Assembly: GCA_021776525.1 (NCBI GenBank)
Contig: JAJFFT010000006.1
Location: 434,001-498,000, forward strand
DNA length: 64,000 bases
Origin: Robiginitomaculum sp.
Lineage (GTDB): Bacteria; Pseudomonadota; Alphaproteobacteria; Caulobacterales; Maricaulaceae
Direction of reading: 5' to 3'
Within the stretch, counting starts at the first letter, position 1, and each line of letters opens with the position of its first letter. The notes beneath the pieces are model-generated. The model made no database searches, was not told where the DNA came from, and was given only the letters and a program-made list of their open reading frames with translations. The position numbers were made by a program, and so were the translations under genes. Positions 55,238 through 64,000 of this stretch are shown one piece after another.

Positions 55238-56146
55238 ATGCGTTTCATTCTGCTTGGCTTTTGTTTTTTTATCTTCGTTTCCTGTTCACAGGTTATACCG
55301 CAGTCTGACCCTTCACAGGATTTAGCCTCGTTTTTTGACTGTGTGCGAGAAAACAACGGTGCACTGGTCAGCGCACACCGCGGTGGGCCAAGGCCTGGTT
55401 ACGCAGAAAATTCTCTGCCGACTTTTCAACACACAGCCAAAGGCGGTCTTGTCTTATTGGAAGTTGACGTTCGAAAATCCGCAGACGGTGTTTTGTTTTT
55501 ACTTCATGATGACACGTTGGACAGAACCAGTACCGGTCGCGGTCCAGTAAAGGGTTTGTCTTGGTCAGCCTTAGAGCGCTTTGAGCTTCTAGATGAGAAT
55601 GGCAAAAAAACAGGTGCACACATTCCTGATCTTGCCAGCGTCCTGCGCTGGGCCAAATCGGCGCCGGTTGTTTTGCAACTTGATATAAAGGGAAGAGCAC
55701 GTTTCTTCGACATCGCAAAAGCCGTGCGTAAAGCCAGCATGTCACAACGGGTAATGCTGATCACCTATAACGAGAAACAAGCCTATATGGCCTCAAAGCA
55801 TGCGCCGGGTGTTGCGCTCTCGGTTTCCATAGACAGTCTAGACGATTATGACCGGCTAATTGCGAACGGAATAGACGCCAGACAGATCATTGCCTGGACC
55901 GGCACCGGAGCAATAAAACCTTTATTATACAAAGCTTTATCTGATCGTGGTGTGGAAAACATATATGGTGCGCTGGGACGTACTGACCGAAGGGCGGCAC
56001 GCACAGGCGGGCCCGGCGTTTATCGCAATATCATTGGTGATGGCGTGCATATTATTGCAACCGATCGGGCCGCTGCGGTCCGCCGAGCCTTAAAGGCAGA
56101 CGACCGTGCGGAACGGCTTTGTGCGCTTCCTGAAATAAAGGCTTGA
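55238..56146 (+). CDS. Glycerophosphodiester phosphodiesterase family lipoprotein
   Basis: Protein of 302 residues. The start MRFILLGFCFFIFVSC (lipobox VSC, cysteine 16) is chosen over the track start 59 codons earlier and one at 55226. The GDPD domain shows SAHRGGPRPGYAENSLPTF (metal and catalytic His), LLEVDVRKSADGVLFLLHDDTLDRTSTGRGPV, LPDLASVL-like IPDLASVLRWA and VLQLDIKGRA. It hydrolyses glycerophosphodiesters to glycerol-3-phosphate, probably at the envelope. It is the only rightward gene between parB and the origin gap. Confidence 0.9.
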   Translation: MRFILLGFCFFIFVSCSQVIPQSDPSQDLASFFDCVRENNGALVSAHRGGPRPGYAENSLPTFQHTAKGGLVLLEVDVRKSADGVLFLLHDDTLDRTSTGRGPVKGLSWSALERFELLDENGKKTGAHIPDLASVLRWAKSAPVVLQLDIKGRARFFDIAKAVRKASMSQRVMLITYNEKQAYMASKHAPGVALSVSIDSLDDYDRLIANGIDARQIIAWTGTGAIKPLLYKALSDRGVENIYGALGRTDRRAARTGGPGVYRNIIGDGVHIIATDRAAAVRRALKADDRAERLCALPEIKA

Positions 56147-56154
56147 TGGTTTTC

Positions 56155-56772
56155 TTATAGGGCGATGGCGCGTTTCCACGCCGGCCTTTCTTTTAATGCT
56201 TCCCAATATTGGACCACATTTTCCGGCGCTATGTCGTCCAGCGCCCCGATCATATCGAGCACGAAAAGGACATAGCCAACAGAAATATCAGCAGCGCTGA
56301 AACCACGTTTTAATATGCTGTTCTCGCCCTTCATGCTGTTGCCCAACAATTCGGCCGCGCTCGTCAGGTTAGCGGTAGCCCATTTTGCAATATCGGCATT
56401 GCGTTGTTCTTCTGGGAGCAATAACCGGTGGCCGATCAATAATGACATATACATGCCAAAATGAGATTCTCCGGCGTGCAGCCATTGCAGATATGGGCCA
56501 AACTCATCATCGTCCGGCTCACACGACAAGTTAGATGCGCCCTGTTTTCCCAACAGATATTCCATAATAGCCACGGATTCCAGCATCAACAAATTGCCGT
56601 CTTTCAGGGCTGGAACTTTTTGTAACGGGTTTATGGCAGCGTATTTTTCGCCCCCGGTATTTCCCATTTTGAAATCAAGGACTTCCAGCTCATAAGACAG
56701 CCCCATTTCTTCCATCAACCATAGTGGGCGAAGCGACCGCGTGCGGCGGGCATGAAAAAGCGTGAAAGCCAT
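56155..56772 (-). CDS. Glutathione S-transferase
   Basis: Protein of 205 residues with a thioredoxin-like N-domain (MAFTLFHARRTRSLRPLWLMEEMGLSYELEVLDF, NPLQKVPALKDGNLLMLESVAIMEYLL) and an all-helical C-domain (GFSAADISVGYVLFVLDMIGALD). The VPAL and ES motifs for glutathione binding are present. It runs in the same direction as rho, 15 bases after it. Substrate unknown. Confidence 0.88.
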   Translation of the reverse strand: MAFTLFHARRTRSLRPLWLMEEMGLSYELEVLDFKMGNTGGEKYAAINPLQKVPALKDGNLLMLESVAIMEYLLGKQGASNLSCEPDDDEFGPYLQWLHAGESHFGMYMSLLIGHRLLLPEEQRNADIAKWATANLTSAAELLGNSMKGENSILKRGFSAADISVGYVLFVLDMIGALDDIAPENVVQYWEALKERPAWKRAIAL

Positions 56773-56787
56773 AGTTTACCAGTCTTC

Positions 56788-58131
56788 TTAGGTGTTCATA
56801 CTGTCAAAAAACTCATCATTGTTTTTCGTTTGACGCAGTTTTTCCAGAAGGAATTCAATGGCATCCGTTGTACCCATAGGGTTGAGAATACGGCGCAAAA
56901 CAAACATTTTCTGCAACACATCCTTGGACACCAGCAATTCTTCTTTGCGTGTTCCGGACTTTGTAACATCAATGGCTGGGAAAACCCGTTTGTCTGAAAC
57001 CTTGCGGTCCAGAACAATTTCTGAGTTCCCTGTGCCTTTAAACTCTTCAAAGATCACTTCATCCATGCGCGAGCCGGTTTCAACCAATGCCGTTGAAATA
57101 ATACTCAGTGATCCACCGTTTTCGATATTCCGGGCTGCCCCAAAAAACCGCTTTGGTCTTTGCAGTGCGTTTGCATCAACACCGCCGGTCAAGACTTTGC
57201 CTGATGATGGGACAACCGTGTTATAGGCACGGCCAAGGCGCGTAATGGAATCGAGCAAAATAACCACATCGCGACCATGCTCTACCAGACGTTTGGCCTT
57301 TTCTATCACCATTTCGGCGACTTGTACGTGGCGCGTAGCCGGCTCATCAAAAGTCGAAGAAACAACTTCGCCTTTTACTGAACGCTGCATGTCGGTCACC
57401 TCTTCGGGGCGTTCATCAATCAAAAGCACGATCAGGAAACATTCTGGGTGGTTTGCCTCAATAGCATGGGCAATGTTTTGCAAAAGGACGGTTTTACCTG
57501 TCCGTGGCGGAGCAACAATCAAGGCGCGTTGGCCTTTGCCCAGCGGTGCGACAATATCAATAACGCGCCCGGAGCGATCCTTAATCGCTGGGTCTTCAGT
57601 TTCCATTTTCATCTGTTCTTCGGGGTAAAGCGGGGTCAGGTTATCAAACAGAACTTTGTGACGGGCTTTTTCCGGGTCTTCAAAGTTAATCGCTAAGGTC
57701 TTTACCAGCGCGAAATAACGTTCTCCGTCGCGCGGGCTGCGAATTTCACCTTCTACGGTATCTCCTGTCCGCAGGCCAAGTTTACGAATCTGCGATGGAC
57801 TAACATAAATATCGTCTGGTCCTGCCAGATAATTGGATTCTGGCGATCTTAAAAAACCAAACCCATCTTGCAGGGTTTCTAAAACGCCGCCGCCATGAAT
57901 TTCAACATCGCGTTCCGCTAGGTCTTTAAGGATGGCAAACATCATATCTTGTTTGCGCATGGTCGAGGCATTTTCGACCTCCAAAGATTCCGCGAGTTTT
58001 AGCAAATCCTTTGGATCTTTTTCTTTAAGCTCCTGCAAGGTCATGCGTGTCATGCCCTTCGGTGCTTCTTTTTTAACCGGCTCTTCTATTGGCAGGTCAT
58101 CACATTCAGTTTTATCGTCTTCCGCAGTCAT
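56788..58131 (-). CDS. rho: Transcription termination factor Rho
   Basis: Hexameric RNA helicase of about 447 residues. The start [12 protein letters not shown] is chosen over the track start and has GGAG upstream, though a later ATG is possible. The N-terminal RNA-binding cold-shock-type domain ([34 protein letters not shown]) and the ATPase with Walker [14 protein letters not shown] and Walker [18 protein letters not shown] are complete. An upstream 185-base leader has two stem pairs, which may serve autoregulation. Confidence 0.96.
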   Translation of the reverse strand: MTAEDDKTECDDLPIEEPVKKEAPKGMTRMTLQELKEKDPKDLLKLAESLEVENASTMRKQDMMFAILKDLAERDVEIHGGGVLETLQDGFGFLRSPESNYLAGPDDIYVSPSQIRKLGLRTGDTVEGEIRSPRDGERYFALVKTLAINFEDPEKARHKVLFDNLTPLYPEEQMKMETEDPAIKDRSGRVIDIVAPLGKGQRALIVAPPRTGKTVLLQNIAHAIEANHPECFLIVLLIDERPEEVTDMQRSVKGEVVSSTFDEPATRHVQVAEMVIEKAKRLVEHGRDVVILLDSITRLGRAYNTVVPSSGKVLTGGVDANALQRPKRFFGAARNIENGGSLSIISTALVETGSRMDEVIFEEFKGTGNSEIVLDRKVSDKRVFPAIDVTKSGTRKEELLVSKDVLQKMFVLRRILNPMGTTDAIEFLLEKLRQTKNNDEFFDSMNT

Positions 58132-58223
58132 TTCTGGCGGGGCTCCTGTCTTTCTACCTTCATTATATAAACACAGACACAAATGCCCTGTTCAGCAAAA
58201 CGAAGATCCAAGCTTTGGGTGTG

Positions 58224-58287
58224 TGGTGGTCTTCCTGAAAGGTGCCACCAGTAAGAAGCCTCTCTAAGAGCACGCTCATTAGGCTTC
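58224..58287 (-). promoter_or_regulatory. Structured leader before rho
   Basis: Two inverted repeats lie in the gap between hemJ and rho: GAAGCCT/AGGCTTC (58255-58261 with 58281-58287) and TGGTGG/CCACCA (58224-58229 with 58245-58250). No T-run follows. Rho genes are commonly autoregulated in their leaders; use here is inference. Confidence 0.4.
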
Positions 58288-58316
58288 GTCAAGTTGTACC
58301 CGCGTTTATGCTGGTT

Positions 58317-58778
58317 TTATCTGATCCAGACGACTGCTATCAGAACAATAAAAACAGCTAATAACGCGGGCAATTCATTGATAAAACGCCACTTTGTCTG
58401 ACTCAGCGGACGTTCACCTTGTGCCAGTTTTTTACGAACAATAGCAAAATAATGATGCAACAGTGTCATAATGGTAATCAGTGTGAATTTGCTGATCCAT
58501 GCCCAGGAAAGAAAGATTTCCCAGCCTCCCGCACGGCCTGCATTGGAAAAAACTAGCAATATTCCAAAAACCCAAGTCAGCACAAAAGCCGGGTTCATTA
58601 TCACACGTAACAGCCGTTGTTCTTGTAAAATAAGCGTTTCTTCCAACTCGCCGCCTTTTTTGGCCCCATAATGATAAATAAACAAACGTGGCAGGTAAAG
58701 AAGGCCCGCCATCCAGGCAATAACGCTAAGGATATGTCCAGCGCGCCAGTAATCATAATGTTCTGCTAAAAAGATCAC
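58317..58778 (-). CDS. hemJ: HemJ-type protoporphyrinogen IX oxidase
   Basis: Membrane protein of 153 residues with four helices. The conserved histidine sits in YWRAGHILSVIAWMAGLLYLPRLFIYH and a second segment in LLHHYFAIVRKKLAQGE; KWRFINELPALLAVFIVLIAVV closes it. It oxidises protoporphyrinogen IX in bacteria that lack HemG and HemY. The start overlaps the hemH end by 4 bases, in the hemE-hemH-hemJ operon. Confidence 0.92.
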   Translation of the reverse strand: MIFLAEHYDYWRAGHILSVIAWMAGLLYLPRLFIYHYGAKKGGELEETLILQEQRLLRVIMNPAFVLTWVFGILLVFSNAGRAGGWEIFLSWAWISKFTLITIMTLLHHYFAIVRKKLAQGERPLSQTKWRFINELPALLAVFIVLIAVVWIR

Positions 58779-59749
58779 GCCGATGTCTCCTTTATCGCCT
58801 CTATAGCCATATTCCCAAGCGAGGCAATATAGTCAGAGTTTATCCCAAGTGCTGGAACCCGCAGATAAGTTTTTATGCCCATATCCAGAGCTTTCTTTTT
58901 ATAATCTATATCAAGCTCCACCAGCGTCTCGATATGCTCTGACACAAAAGCAATTGGAACTATCAGCACCGCTTTTTTATCCACGCTTGCCCGTTCTATT
59001 TCATCCAGTGTCGATGGCCCAATCCATTTTAGTCGTCCGACCCGGCTTTGATAAGCAAGAGACATATCCTGCAAATCTTTTGGGAGTTGTTTTGCTATGG
59101 CTGCACAGCTTTCTTCTATCTGGCGCTGATATGGATCACCGGCATTGATTATTCTCTCTGGCAGACCATGAGCCGACATAATTACGCGGGTATTTTTAGG
59201 TGATCCGCACTTTTTATAATGCTTGGTGATTGTTTTAACGTGCGCGGTGATAAAGCGCTCATTTATTTCATAAGACGAAATTATTTTTGTGTGTTGTCCA
59301 GCTTTTTCTGCTTTATCCCAAGCCTTAAAAAATGTCCCCGTCGTGGTCGTGGAATATTGCGGGTATAATGGCAAAAGAACGACCGTAGTCGCGCCCCATT
59401 CTTTTATTGCTGACTGGGCGCTTTTAATGCTGGGTCCCCAATACCGCATTGCCACAAAGCATTTTACTTCGTTAGATTTTATACTTTTTTCTAAGTATTC
59501 TTGCACGGCTGTGGCCTGTTGCAGGCTTTCTTTTACCAGCGGAGACTTTCCACCCATCAAAGCATAGTTTTTTTTGGCGGCTTTGGCTCTTTTCCGGCTT
59601 ATAAATTCTGCAAGCAAATATCGAAACGGATTAGGCAGATCAATAATCGCCCGATCTGCAAAAAGGTTTCGCAAAAATGGCCTGACATTATCCAGACTAT
59701 CTGGACCACCCATGTTAAAAAGGACTATCGCGACCTTTTTGGGCATCAT
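58775..59749 (-). CDS. hemH: Ferrochelatase
   Basis: Inserts ferrous iron into protoporphyrin IX, the last haem step. Protein of 324 residues with VAIVLFNMGGPDSLDNVRPFL, the porphyrin-site region YNL-equivalent PLYPQYSTTTTGTFF, the metal-site histidine in VIMSAHGLPERIINAGDPY, and the conserved acidic LIVPIAFVSEHIETLVELDIDY. The ATGATG start overlaps the hemE stop. The active-site elements are intact. Confidence 0.96.
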   Translation of the reverse strand: MMPKKVAIVLFNMGGPDSLDNVRPFLRNLFADRAIIDLPNPFRYLLAEFISRKRAKAAKKNYALMGGKSPLVKESLQQATAVQEYLEKSIKSNEVKCFVAMRYWGPSIKSAQSAIKEWGATTVVLLPLYPQYSTTTTGTFFKAWDKAEKAGQHTKIISSYEINERFITAHVKTITKHYKKCGSPKNTRVIMSAHGLPERIINAGDPYQRQIEESCAAIAKQLPKDLQDMSLAYQSRVGRLKWIGPSTLDEIERASVDKKAVLIVPIAFVSEHIETLVELDIDYKKKALDMGIKTYLRVPALGINSDYIASLGNMAIEAIKETSA

Positions 59750-60780
59750 TTACCCTGAACCAGATCAACCAGCATTTTAACATGCTCTGGCGGCGTATCT
59801 GGCGTAATTCCATGTCCGAGATTGAAAATATGCGGACGCCCGGCAAAGCCCTTGATGATGCGGTCGGTTTCGCTGCGCAATGCTTCACCGCCAACGCGCA
59901 AGACGGCCGGGTCTAGATTGCCCTGCACAACCATATCTTTGGGCAGATTTTCATTAAACCAGGATCCCACCTGGCTTTGATCCAGTGCAATCGCTGTAAT
60001 CCCGGTTTCTTTTGCATACCGTGCAGCCAGCATTCCGCAGCCGCGCGGAAAACCTATGATTGGCACCGTAATGCCCCGGCTTCTCAGGCCTTCAACCACT
60101 TTTTTGGCCGGGCCGATGATAAAGTGCTCAAAGAAAGGCTCTGGCAGCCCTTCTGACCAGGATTCAAAGAGTTTCAGAACTTCTGCGCCCGCCTCAACCT
60201 GCATGGCCATATATTCTATGCTTGCATGCACGAGAATATCCAATAATTGGTCAAACTCTTGCGGGTTTTGCCAAGCCCATAGTCTTGATTGCCATTTATC
60301 CTTAGATCCCCCGCCCTCAACCATATAAGTGGCAACGGTCCAGGGCGCACCCGCAAACCCGATCAGCGTCACATGGTCCGGCAGCTCGGCCCGAACACGT
60401 TCCAGGGTTTCTCCAACCGCATCTATCTTTTGCAAAGACCATGATTTTTCCAGGCCAGACAAATCTTCGCCCTGAACCAAAGGCCGTAATTTTGGCCCTT
60501 CCCCGGAGACAAAATGTAGCCCGCGGTCCATTGCATGCGGAATAAGCAGAATATCGGCAAAAACTATGGACGCATCCAGATCAAACCGCCGAATTGGTTG
60601 CAGTGTGGCTTCGCTGGCCATGGCAGGGTTTAAACAAAATTCGACAAATGAAGGTGCTCCAGCCCGCAGCTTTCGATATTCTGGCAAATACCGACCCGCT
60701 TGTCGCATAATCCATACTGGAGGCCTTGGGCCGATATGCCCTGATAAGGTCTGTAAAAGGAGTTTTACCGGTTCGGCCAT
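59746..60780 (-). CDS. hemE: Uroporphyrinogen decarboxylase
   Basis: Decarboxylates the four acetates of uroporphyrinogen III. Protein of 344 residues: RPPVWIMRQAGRYLPEYRKLR (substrate arginine), FADILLIPHAMDRGLHF with the catalytic aspartate, and FAGRPHIFNLGHGITPDTPPEHV (closing histidine). It is the leftmost gene of the origin gap, transcribed away from it, exactly as in Caulobacter. First gene of the hemE-hemH-hemJ unit. Confidence 0.97.
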   Translation of the reverse strand: MAEPVKLLLQTLSGHIGPRPPVWIMRQAGRYLPEYRKLRAGAPSFVEFCLNPAMASEATLQPIRRFDLDASIVFADILLIPHAMDRGLHFVSGEGPKLRPLVQGEDLSGLEKSWSLQKIDAVGETLERVRAELPDHVTLIGFAGAPWTVATYMVEGGGSKDKWQSRLWAWQNPQEFDQLLDILVHASIEYMAMQVEAGAEVLKLFESWSEGLPEPFFEHFIIGPAKKVVEGLRSRGITVPIIGFPRGCGMLAARYAKETGITAIALDQSQVGSWFNENLPKDMVVQGNLDPAVLRVGGEALRSETDRIIKGFAGRPHIFNLGHGITPDTPPEHVKMLVDLVQGK

Positions 60781-61190
60781 AGCCCTACTTTTCCCTAATA
60801 TCTATATATTTTTAGAGTGGTTGTTATTGAGCAGTGTAAAACATTGATAAAGAAGTCTGCCCACAGGAATGCCAGACTTATGCAGGAATTAAACACAGAT
60901 TTTCAACAAAAAACAACGATCAGAGACAGCAGAAAAGATTTTTCATAAACCCTAAAACCTCCTATAAAAAGAAGGGGTAAGCGCCTAAACTAGACACATA
61001 TTCGAATCAAGGACACGAGAAAGCTCTAAATTATCAACATTCTTCACAGAATCTCGGAGGTTGACCAAAAAAAGCGTATAAGTAGGGCTTAATTACAAGT
61101 CATACTCGCGATAGGATAAGCAGTCAGACCAGTGGTAAAACAGTGCATATTTTATTAACACTTTATTAACGTTTTACGAGGGAGAGCGCG
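60781..61190. other. Putative chromosomal replication origin (hemE-ppsR gap)
   Basis: AT-rich gene-free interval of 410 bases between hemE and the DUF299 gene, the position of the Caulobacter Cori and of the Rickettsia origin. A perfect CtrA-type box lies at 61155-61169. Two loose DnaA-like sites, TTATCAACA (61031) and TTATTAACA (61152), each differ by one base from TTATNCACA. Flanking genes diverge in strand from the gap. No consensus DnaA box or clear 13-mer array was seen, so origin assignment rests mainly on synteny. Confidence 0.75.
61155..61169. promoter_or_regulatory. CtrA box in the origin gap
   Basis: TTAACACTTTATTAA is a full TTAA-N7-TTAA site followed by C, the CtrA consensus. It is 21 bases from the ppsR start codon and overlaps a weak DnaA-like site, so it could both repress initiation and control ppsR. 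Confidence 0.85.
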
Positions 61191-62048
61191 GTGGCAGAAA
61201 AGGACGCACAGCCCGGCTATTACGTGCATGTACATTTGGTCTCTGATGCAACCGGCGAAACATTGGCTGGAATTATACGCGCCACCAGCGCGCAATTTCG
61301 CACACTGATCCCGATCGAGCATATTCACGTTCTGACTCGATCAGAAAAACAACTTGATAGCGCTTTGGAAGATATCGAAGCCGCGCCTGGCGTTGTGATG
61401 TATACAATGGCCAACGAAAACCAGCGCAAACGTCTCGTGCAATTCTGCGAACGACGCGCCTTTCCCTGCATTGATGTCTTGGGGCCAACTCTGCACACCT
61501 TCAGCCAGTATTTGGGGACACCGGTCAGTCACGAAACGGGCGCTCAACACAATCAGGATGAGGAATACCATGATAGAATCAATGCCTTGAACTTTGCTAT
61601 GGCACACGATGACGGCCTGTCACCAGAGCGGGTTAGTCAGGCTGATGTCATTTTGCTGGGCGTTAGCCGAACCTCAAAAACACCAACCTGTGTGTATCTG
61701 GCCAACCGGGGTATCAAGGCCGCAAACGTTCCTATTGTTGGAAAGGTTGAACCACAAAAAGCGTTAACCGAGGGCCATAATACACCTCTGATTGTTGGTT
61801 TGACGATCAGCCCGCGTCGTTTGGTACAAATTCGTCGTAATCGTTTGCTTAGCTTGAACGAGCACCGACCAAGCGCCTATATAAATGAAGCCGCTGTGCG
61901 CGAAGAGATTATTTATGCAAAGCGTATGTTTGCACGCTTTAGCTGGCCGGTTATTGATGTAACCCGCCGCTCTATCGAAGAAACATCGGCAAAAATCATG
62001 TCTTTACTGGCGAGCCGAAACGCCGAGGCTCCAGCTGATGAAAAGTAA
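61191..62048 (+). CDS. ppsR: Pyruvate,phosphate dikinase/PEP synthase regulatory protein (DUF299)
   Basis: Bifunctional kinase-phosphorylase of 285 residues that inactivates and reactivates pyruvate-phosphate dikinase or PEP synthase. The start is a GTG with GGGAG upstream. DUF299 text is clear: YVHVHLVSDATGETLAGIIRAT, the P-loop-like VILLGVSRTSKTPTCVYLANRG, and IVGLTISPRRLVQIRRNR. It is the first rightward gene of the origin gap, equivalent to the first gene of the Caulobacter chromosome and to Rickettsia RP001. Confidence 0.94.
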   Translation: MAEKDAQPGYYVHVHLVSDATGETLAGIIRATSAQFRTLIPIEHIHVLTRSEKQLDSALEDIEAAPGVVMYTMANENQRKRLVQFCERRAFPCIDVLGPTLHTFSQYLGTPVSHETGAQHNQDEEYHDRINALNFAMAHDDGLSPERVSQADVILLGVSRTSKTPTCVYLANRGIKAANVPIVGKVEPQKALTEGHNTPLIVGLTISPRRLVQIRRNRLLSLNEHRPSAYINEAAVREEIIYAKRMFARFSWPVIDVTRRSIEETSAKIMSLLASRNAEAPADEK

Positions 62049-62646
62049 AAAAAACCAGAAAACAAAACTCGTTTTAGCCTCTAATAGTGCCATACGAAAA
62101 AAACTATTATTGCAGGCAGGCATCAACGTTACCGTTCAGCCTTCCGATGTTGACGAATGCGCCTTGAAGAAAGCGGCGCAGGGTAAAGAAGCCGGGGATA
62201 TGAGCGCATTGCTGGCAACAGCAAAGGCCCAGGCCGTTACGGTTAATCAAGACCAGCTGGTCATCGGCGCGGACCAAATTTTAGAGTTTGAAAATCAGCA
62301 ATTTGATAAAGTTGCCACTTTGGGAGAGACGCGAGCGAGGTTGGCGCTTTTGTCCGGCAAAACGCACTATCTTGTTGGCACGACGGTACTTGTTCAACAA
62401 GGGAAGGTAATATGGGAACATAAAAGCCGGGCAAAGATGGTCATGCATGATCTGGATAAAAAAGAAATAGAGGCCTATTTGTACCGCGCCGGAAAACAGG
62501 TTTTAGCCAGCGTTGGTTGTTATGAGATTGAGGGTCTCGGGGTGCGTTTGTTCGAGCGCATTGAGGGGGATTATTTCTCGATTTTGGGCCTGTCTCTCTT
62601 GCCGCTCTGCAAAGAATTGCGCCGTCTGAAGGCTGTTACAATATGA
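62038..62646 (+). CDS. maf: Maf-family nucleotide pyrophosphatase
   Basis: House-cleaning nucleotide pyrophosphatase of 202 residues. The entry motif LVLASNSAIRKKLLLQAGI (active-site Ser/Arg/Lys cluster), QLVIGADQILEFENQQFDK and VGCYEIEGLGVRLFERIEGDYFSILGLSLLPLCK are of the Maf family. It may cleave m5UTP, m7GTP or similar. The start overlaps ppsR by 11 bases and the end overlaps aroE by 4. Confidence 0.9.
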   Translation: MKSKKNQKTKLVLASNSAIRKKLLLQAGINVTVQPSDVDECALKKAAQGKEAGDMSALLATAKAQAVTVNQDQLVIGADQILEFENQQFDKVATLGETRARLALLSGKTHYLVGTTVLVQQGKVIWEHKSRAKMVMHDLDKKEIEAYLYRAGKQVLASVGCYEIEGLGVRLFERIEGDYFSILGLSLLPLCKELRRLKAVTI

Positions 62647-63500
62647 CCACAAAACAAACCCAACAGATGCACGCCTGTGTGATCGGCGACCCGATCGCGC
62701 ATTCTTTATCACCGCTTCTACACGGCGCGTGGATAAAAGCAGCAAACATAAATGCTAAATACGCGCGTCGGCACGCAACAAAAAAAGAGTTTAATCAGGC
62801 CGTAAAGGACTGTTTTTCTGACCCACGTTTTGTCGGCATGAATGTAACCCTGCCGCATAAAGAGGCGGCGAAGAAAATCGCAGACTGTATAGACGACACA
62901 GTAAAACAGGCCGGTGCAGCAAACCTTCTAACCCGTAAAAATGGCCAGCTTTATGCAAGAAACACAGATATAGAAGGCTTCAGCGCGCCTTTATTAAAGG
63001 CGCGCACAGTGCAGCATTGGAAAAATACAAACATCGTTATTCTGGGCGCCGGCGGCGCGGCGCGGGCCGCGTTGATCGGGGCTTTAAGTCTAAAGCCGGG
63101 ACGTATTCAAATTATCAACCGCACCCAAGCCCGCGCACAGGTTTTAGCTGAGGGGTTTGGCGATAAGGTAGAGGCGCTGGATTGGTCAAAGCGGGAAGAG
63201 GCGCTGGCTGATGCCAGTCTTTTGGTTAATGCCAGCTCCGCGGGCATGACCGGTAAGCCTCCGCTGGACCTGTCTTTGCAACACATTTCCGGCGACGCAT
63301 TGGTTTATGATCTGATTTATACGCCGCAGATGACCCCCTTGCTTTGCGACGCTAAAGCCAAGGGATGTGCCATACTTGGTGGCCTTGATATGTTGATTGC
63401 ACAGGCGAAACCTTCTTTTGAAGCTTTTTTTGGTGTTCCGCCGCCACAACACACAGACGTAAAAGGGCTTTTATTGCAGGCGTTGGGAGAGGTTTCGTGA
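62643..63500 (+). CDS. aroE: Shikimate dehydrogenase
   Basis: Reduces 3-dehydroshikimate with NADPH in aromatic amino acid synthesis. Protein of 285 residues: ACVIGDPIAHSLSPLLHGAW (substrate Ser-X-Ser), VGMNVTLPHKEAAKKIAD with the catalytic lysine, the NADP site VILGAGGAARAALIGAL, NRTQARA, and GGLDMLIAQAKPSFEAFFG. The end overlaps coaE by 4 bases (GTGA). Confidence 0.96.
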   Translation: MTTKQTQQMHACVIGDPIAHSLSPLLHGAWIKAANINAKYARRHATKKEFNQAVKDCFSDPRFVGMNVTLPHKEAAKKIADCIDDTVKQAGAANLLTRKNGQLYARNTDIEGFSAPLLKARTVQHWKNTNIVILGAGGAARAALIGALSLKPGRIQIINRTQARAQVLAEGFGDKVEALDWSKREEALADASLLVNASSAGMTGKPPLDLSLQHISGDALVYDLIYTPQMTPLLCDAKAKGCAILGGLDMLIAQAKPSFEAFFGVPPPQHTDVKGLLLQALGEVS

Positions 63501-64000
63501 TTATCCTTGGATTGACCGGGTCTATCGGCATGGGAAAGACGACAACCGCCGGGCTGTTTGCCAAACAAGGGATACCGGTTTTTGATGCAGACGCCACAGT
63601 TCACGAGCTTTATCAAACAGACAAGGCCTTGATAAAGACCGTAGCCGAGCGTTTTCCAAAGGCCCTGGTCGCGGGGAAAATAGATCGTGCGGTCTTGGCG
63701 CCTTTGGTGCGAAAGGAAAAAGATGCTGTTGCATTTTTAGAAGAGGCCGTTCATCCCAAAGTGGCCAAAGCGCGGGCTGCATGGCTCGAACAGGCAAAGG
63801 CAGACGATCGGCCCATCGTATTGTTTGACATACCGCTATTGTTCGAGACAGGTGGCGAGGAGCGGGTGGACAAGGTCATTGTTGTCACCGCGCCGCCAGA
63901 CGTACAAAGACAACGGGTTTTGTCGAGGCCGGGGATGAGTGAGGCCCGCTTTGAACATATTATATCTCTGCAAATGCCGGACGCAGAAAAGCGCCGCCGC
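63497..64000 (+). CDS. coaE: Dephospho-CoA kinase, 3' end cut off by the window
   Basis: Last step of coenzyme A synthesis. It is not on the ORF track because it runs off the window; the frame is open from a GTG at 63497 to base 64000 (168 codons). The P-loop IILGLTGSIGMGKTTTAGLF, the FDADATVHELY motif and LFDIPLLFETGGEERVDKVIVVTAP are typical of CoaE. About 30 C-terminal residues lie beyond the edge. Confidence 0.95.
   Translation, partial: MIILGLTGSIGMGKTTTAGLFAKQGIPVFDADATVHELYQTDKALIKTVAERFPKALVAGKIDRAVLAPLVRKEKDAVAFLEEAVHPKVAKARAAWLEQAKADDRPIVLFDIPLLFETGGEERVDKVIVVTAPPDVQRQRVLSRPGMSEARFEHIISLQMPDAEKRRR

Overview
The window is chromosomal DNA of an alphaproteobacterium. Its right half carries the replication-origin neighbourhood conserved in Caulobacter-like and Rickettsia-like genomes: leuS-lptE-holA, parB-parA-rsmG-mnmG-mnmE, rho-hemJ-hemH-hemE, a gene-free AT-rich gap, then ppsR-maf-aroE-coaE. 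Genes to the left of the gap run almost entirely leftward and genes to the right run rightward, as expected for bidirectional replication out of the gap at about 60.8-61.2 kb. A full CtrA-type box (TTAA-N7-TTAA) sits in the gap. The CtrA box, an NtrZ-like gene and several DUF families (DUF1134, DUF3576, DUF6489) suggest the Caulobacterales/Maricaulales/Hyphomonadaceae side of the class. That placement is inference, not a measured phylogeny. Three perfect 16-bp parS palindromes are present, two beside parAB and one about 15 kb further out inside an acyltransferase gene.

Layout. 0-16.7 kb: typA (cut by the window edge), a PraR-like regulator, hisN, a MerR-controlled outer membrane protein/MerP/MerT transport operon without merA, a lysophospholipase-like hydrolase, a lipoprotein methyltransferase, an Hsp20 gene with an RpoH promoter and a ROSE-like leader, an Hpt protein, gpmA, an FKBP lipoprotein, argE, an S24 repressor-like regulator, DUF952-pyrD, a MATE transporter, arsC and a CitE-like lyase. 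16.7-29 kb: a pyridoxal kinase/DUF429 fusion, lepA, DUF1134, an ArsR/NIPSNAP/ABM divergent module, ubiD, a VOC protein, an enoyl-CoA hydratase, MarR, an epoxide-hydrolase-like enzyme and a large repeat/membrane protein. 29-44 kb: tRNA-Gly(GCC), a ProX-type editing protein, cnoX (ybbN), a Trm112-like protein, DUF4282, clpB, a LytTR membrane regulator, an acyltransferase, a TerC protein, an amidohydrolase lipoprotein, a PIN-domain remnant, a CPBP protease and ahcY with a 22-bp operator-like palindrome. 44-64 kb: the origin-proximal block described above.

How genes work together. hemE, hemH and hemJ form a haem operon that reads on toward rho. ParA, ParB and the parS sites segregate the newly copied origin. 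MnmE and MnmG modify tRNA wobble uridine together. LptE supports LPS export. The heat-shock genes (Hsp20, clpB, cnoX) form a dispersed proteostasis set. Most of the window is ordinary core genome. The least expected parts are the PdxY-DUF429 fusion, the merA-less mercury-type transport operon, the repeat/membrane protein at 27-28.8 kb, the distal parS, the long palindrome inside hisN and the folded gene-free DNA near 44.1 kb. I did not find a convincing wholly new multi-gene system, CRISPR array, prophage or insertion sequence.
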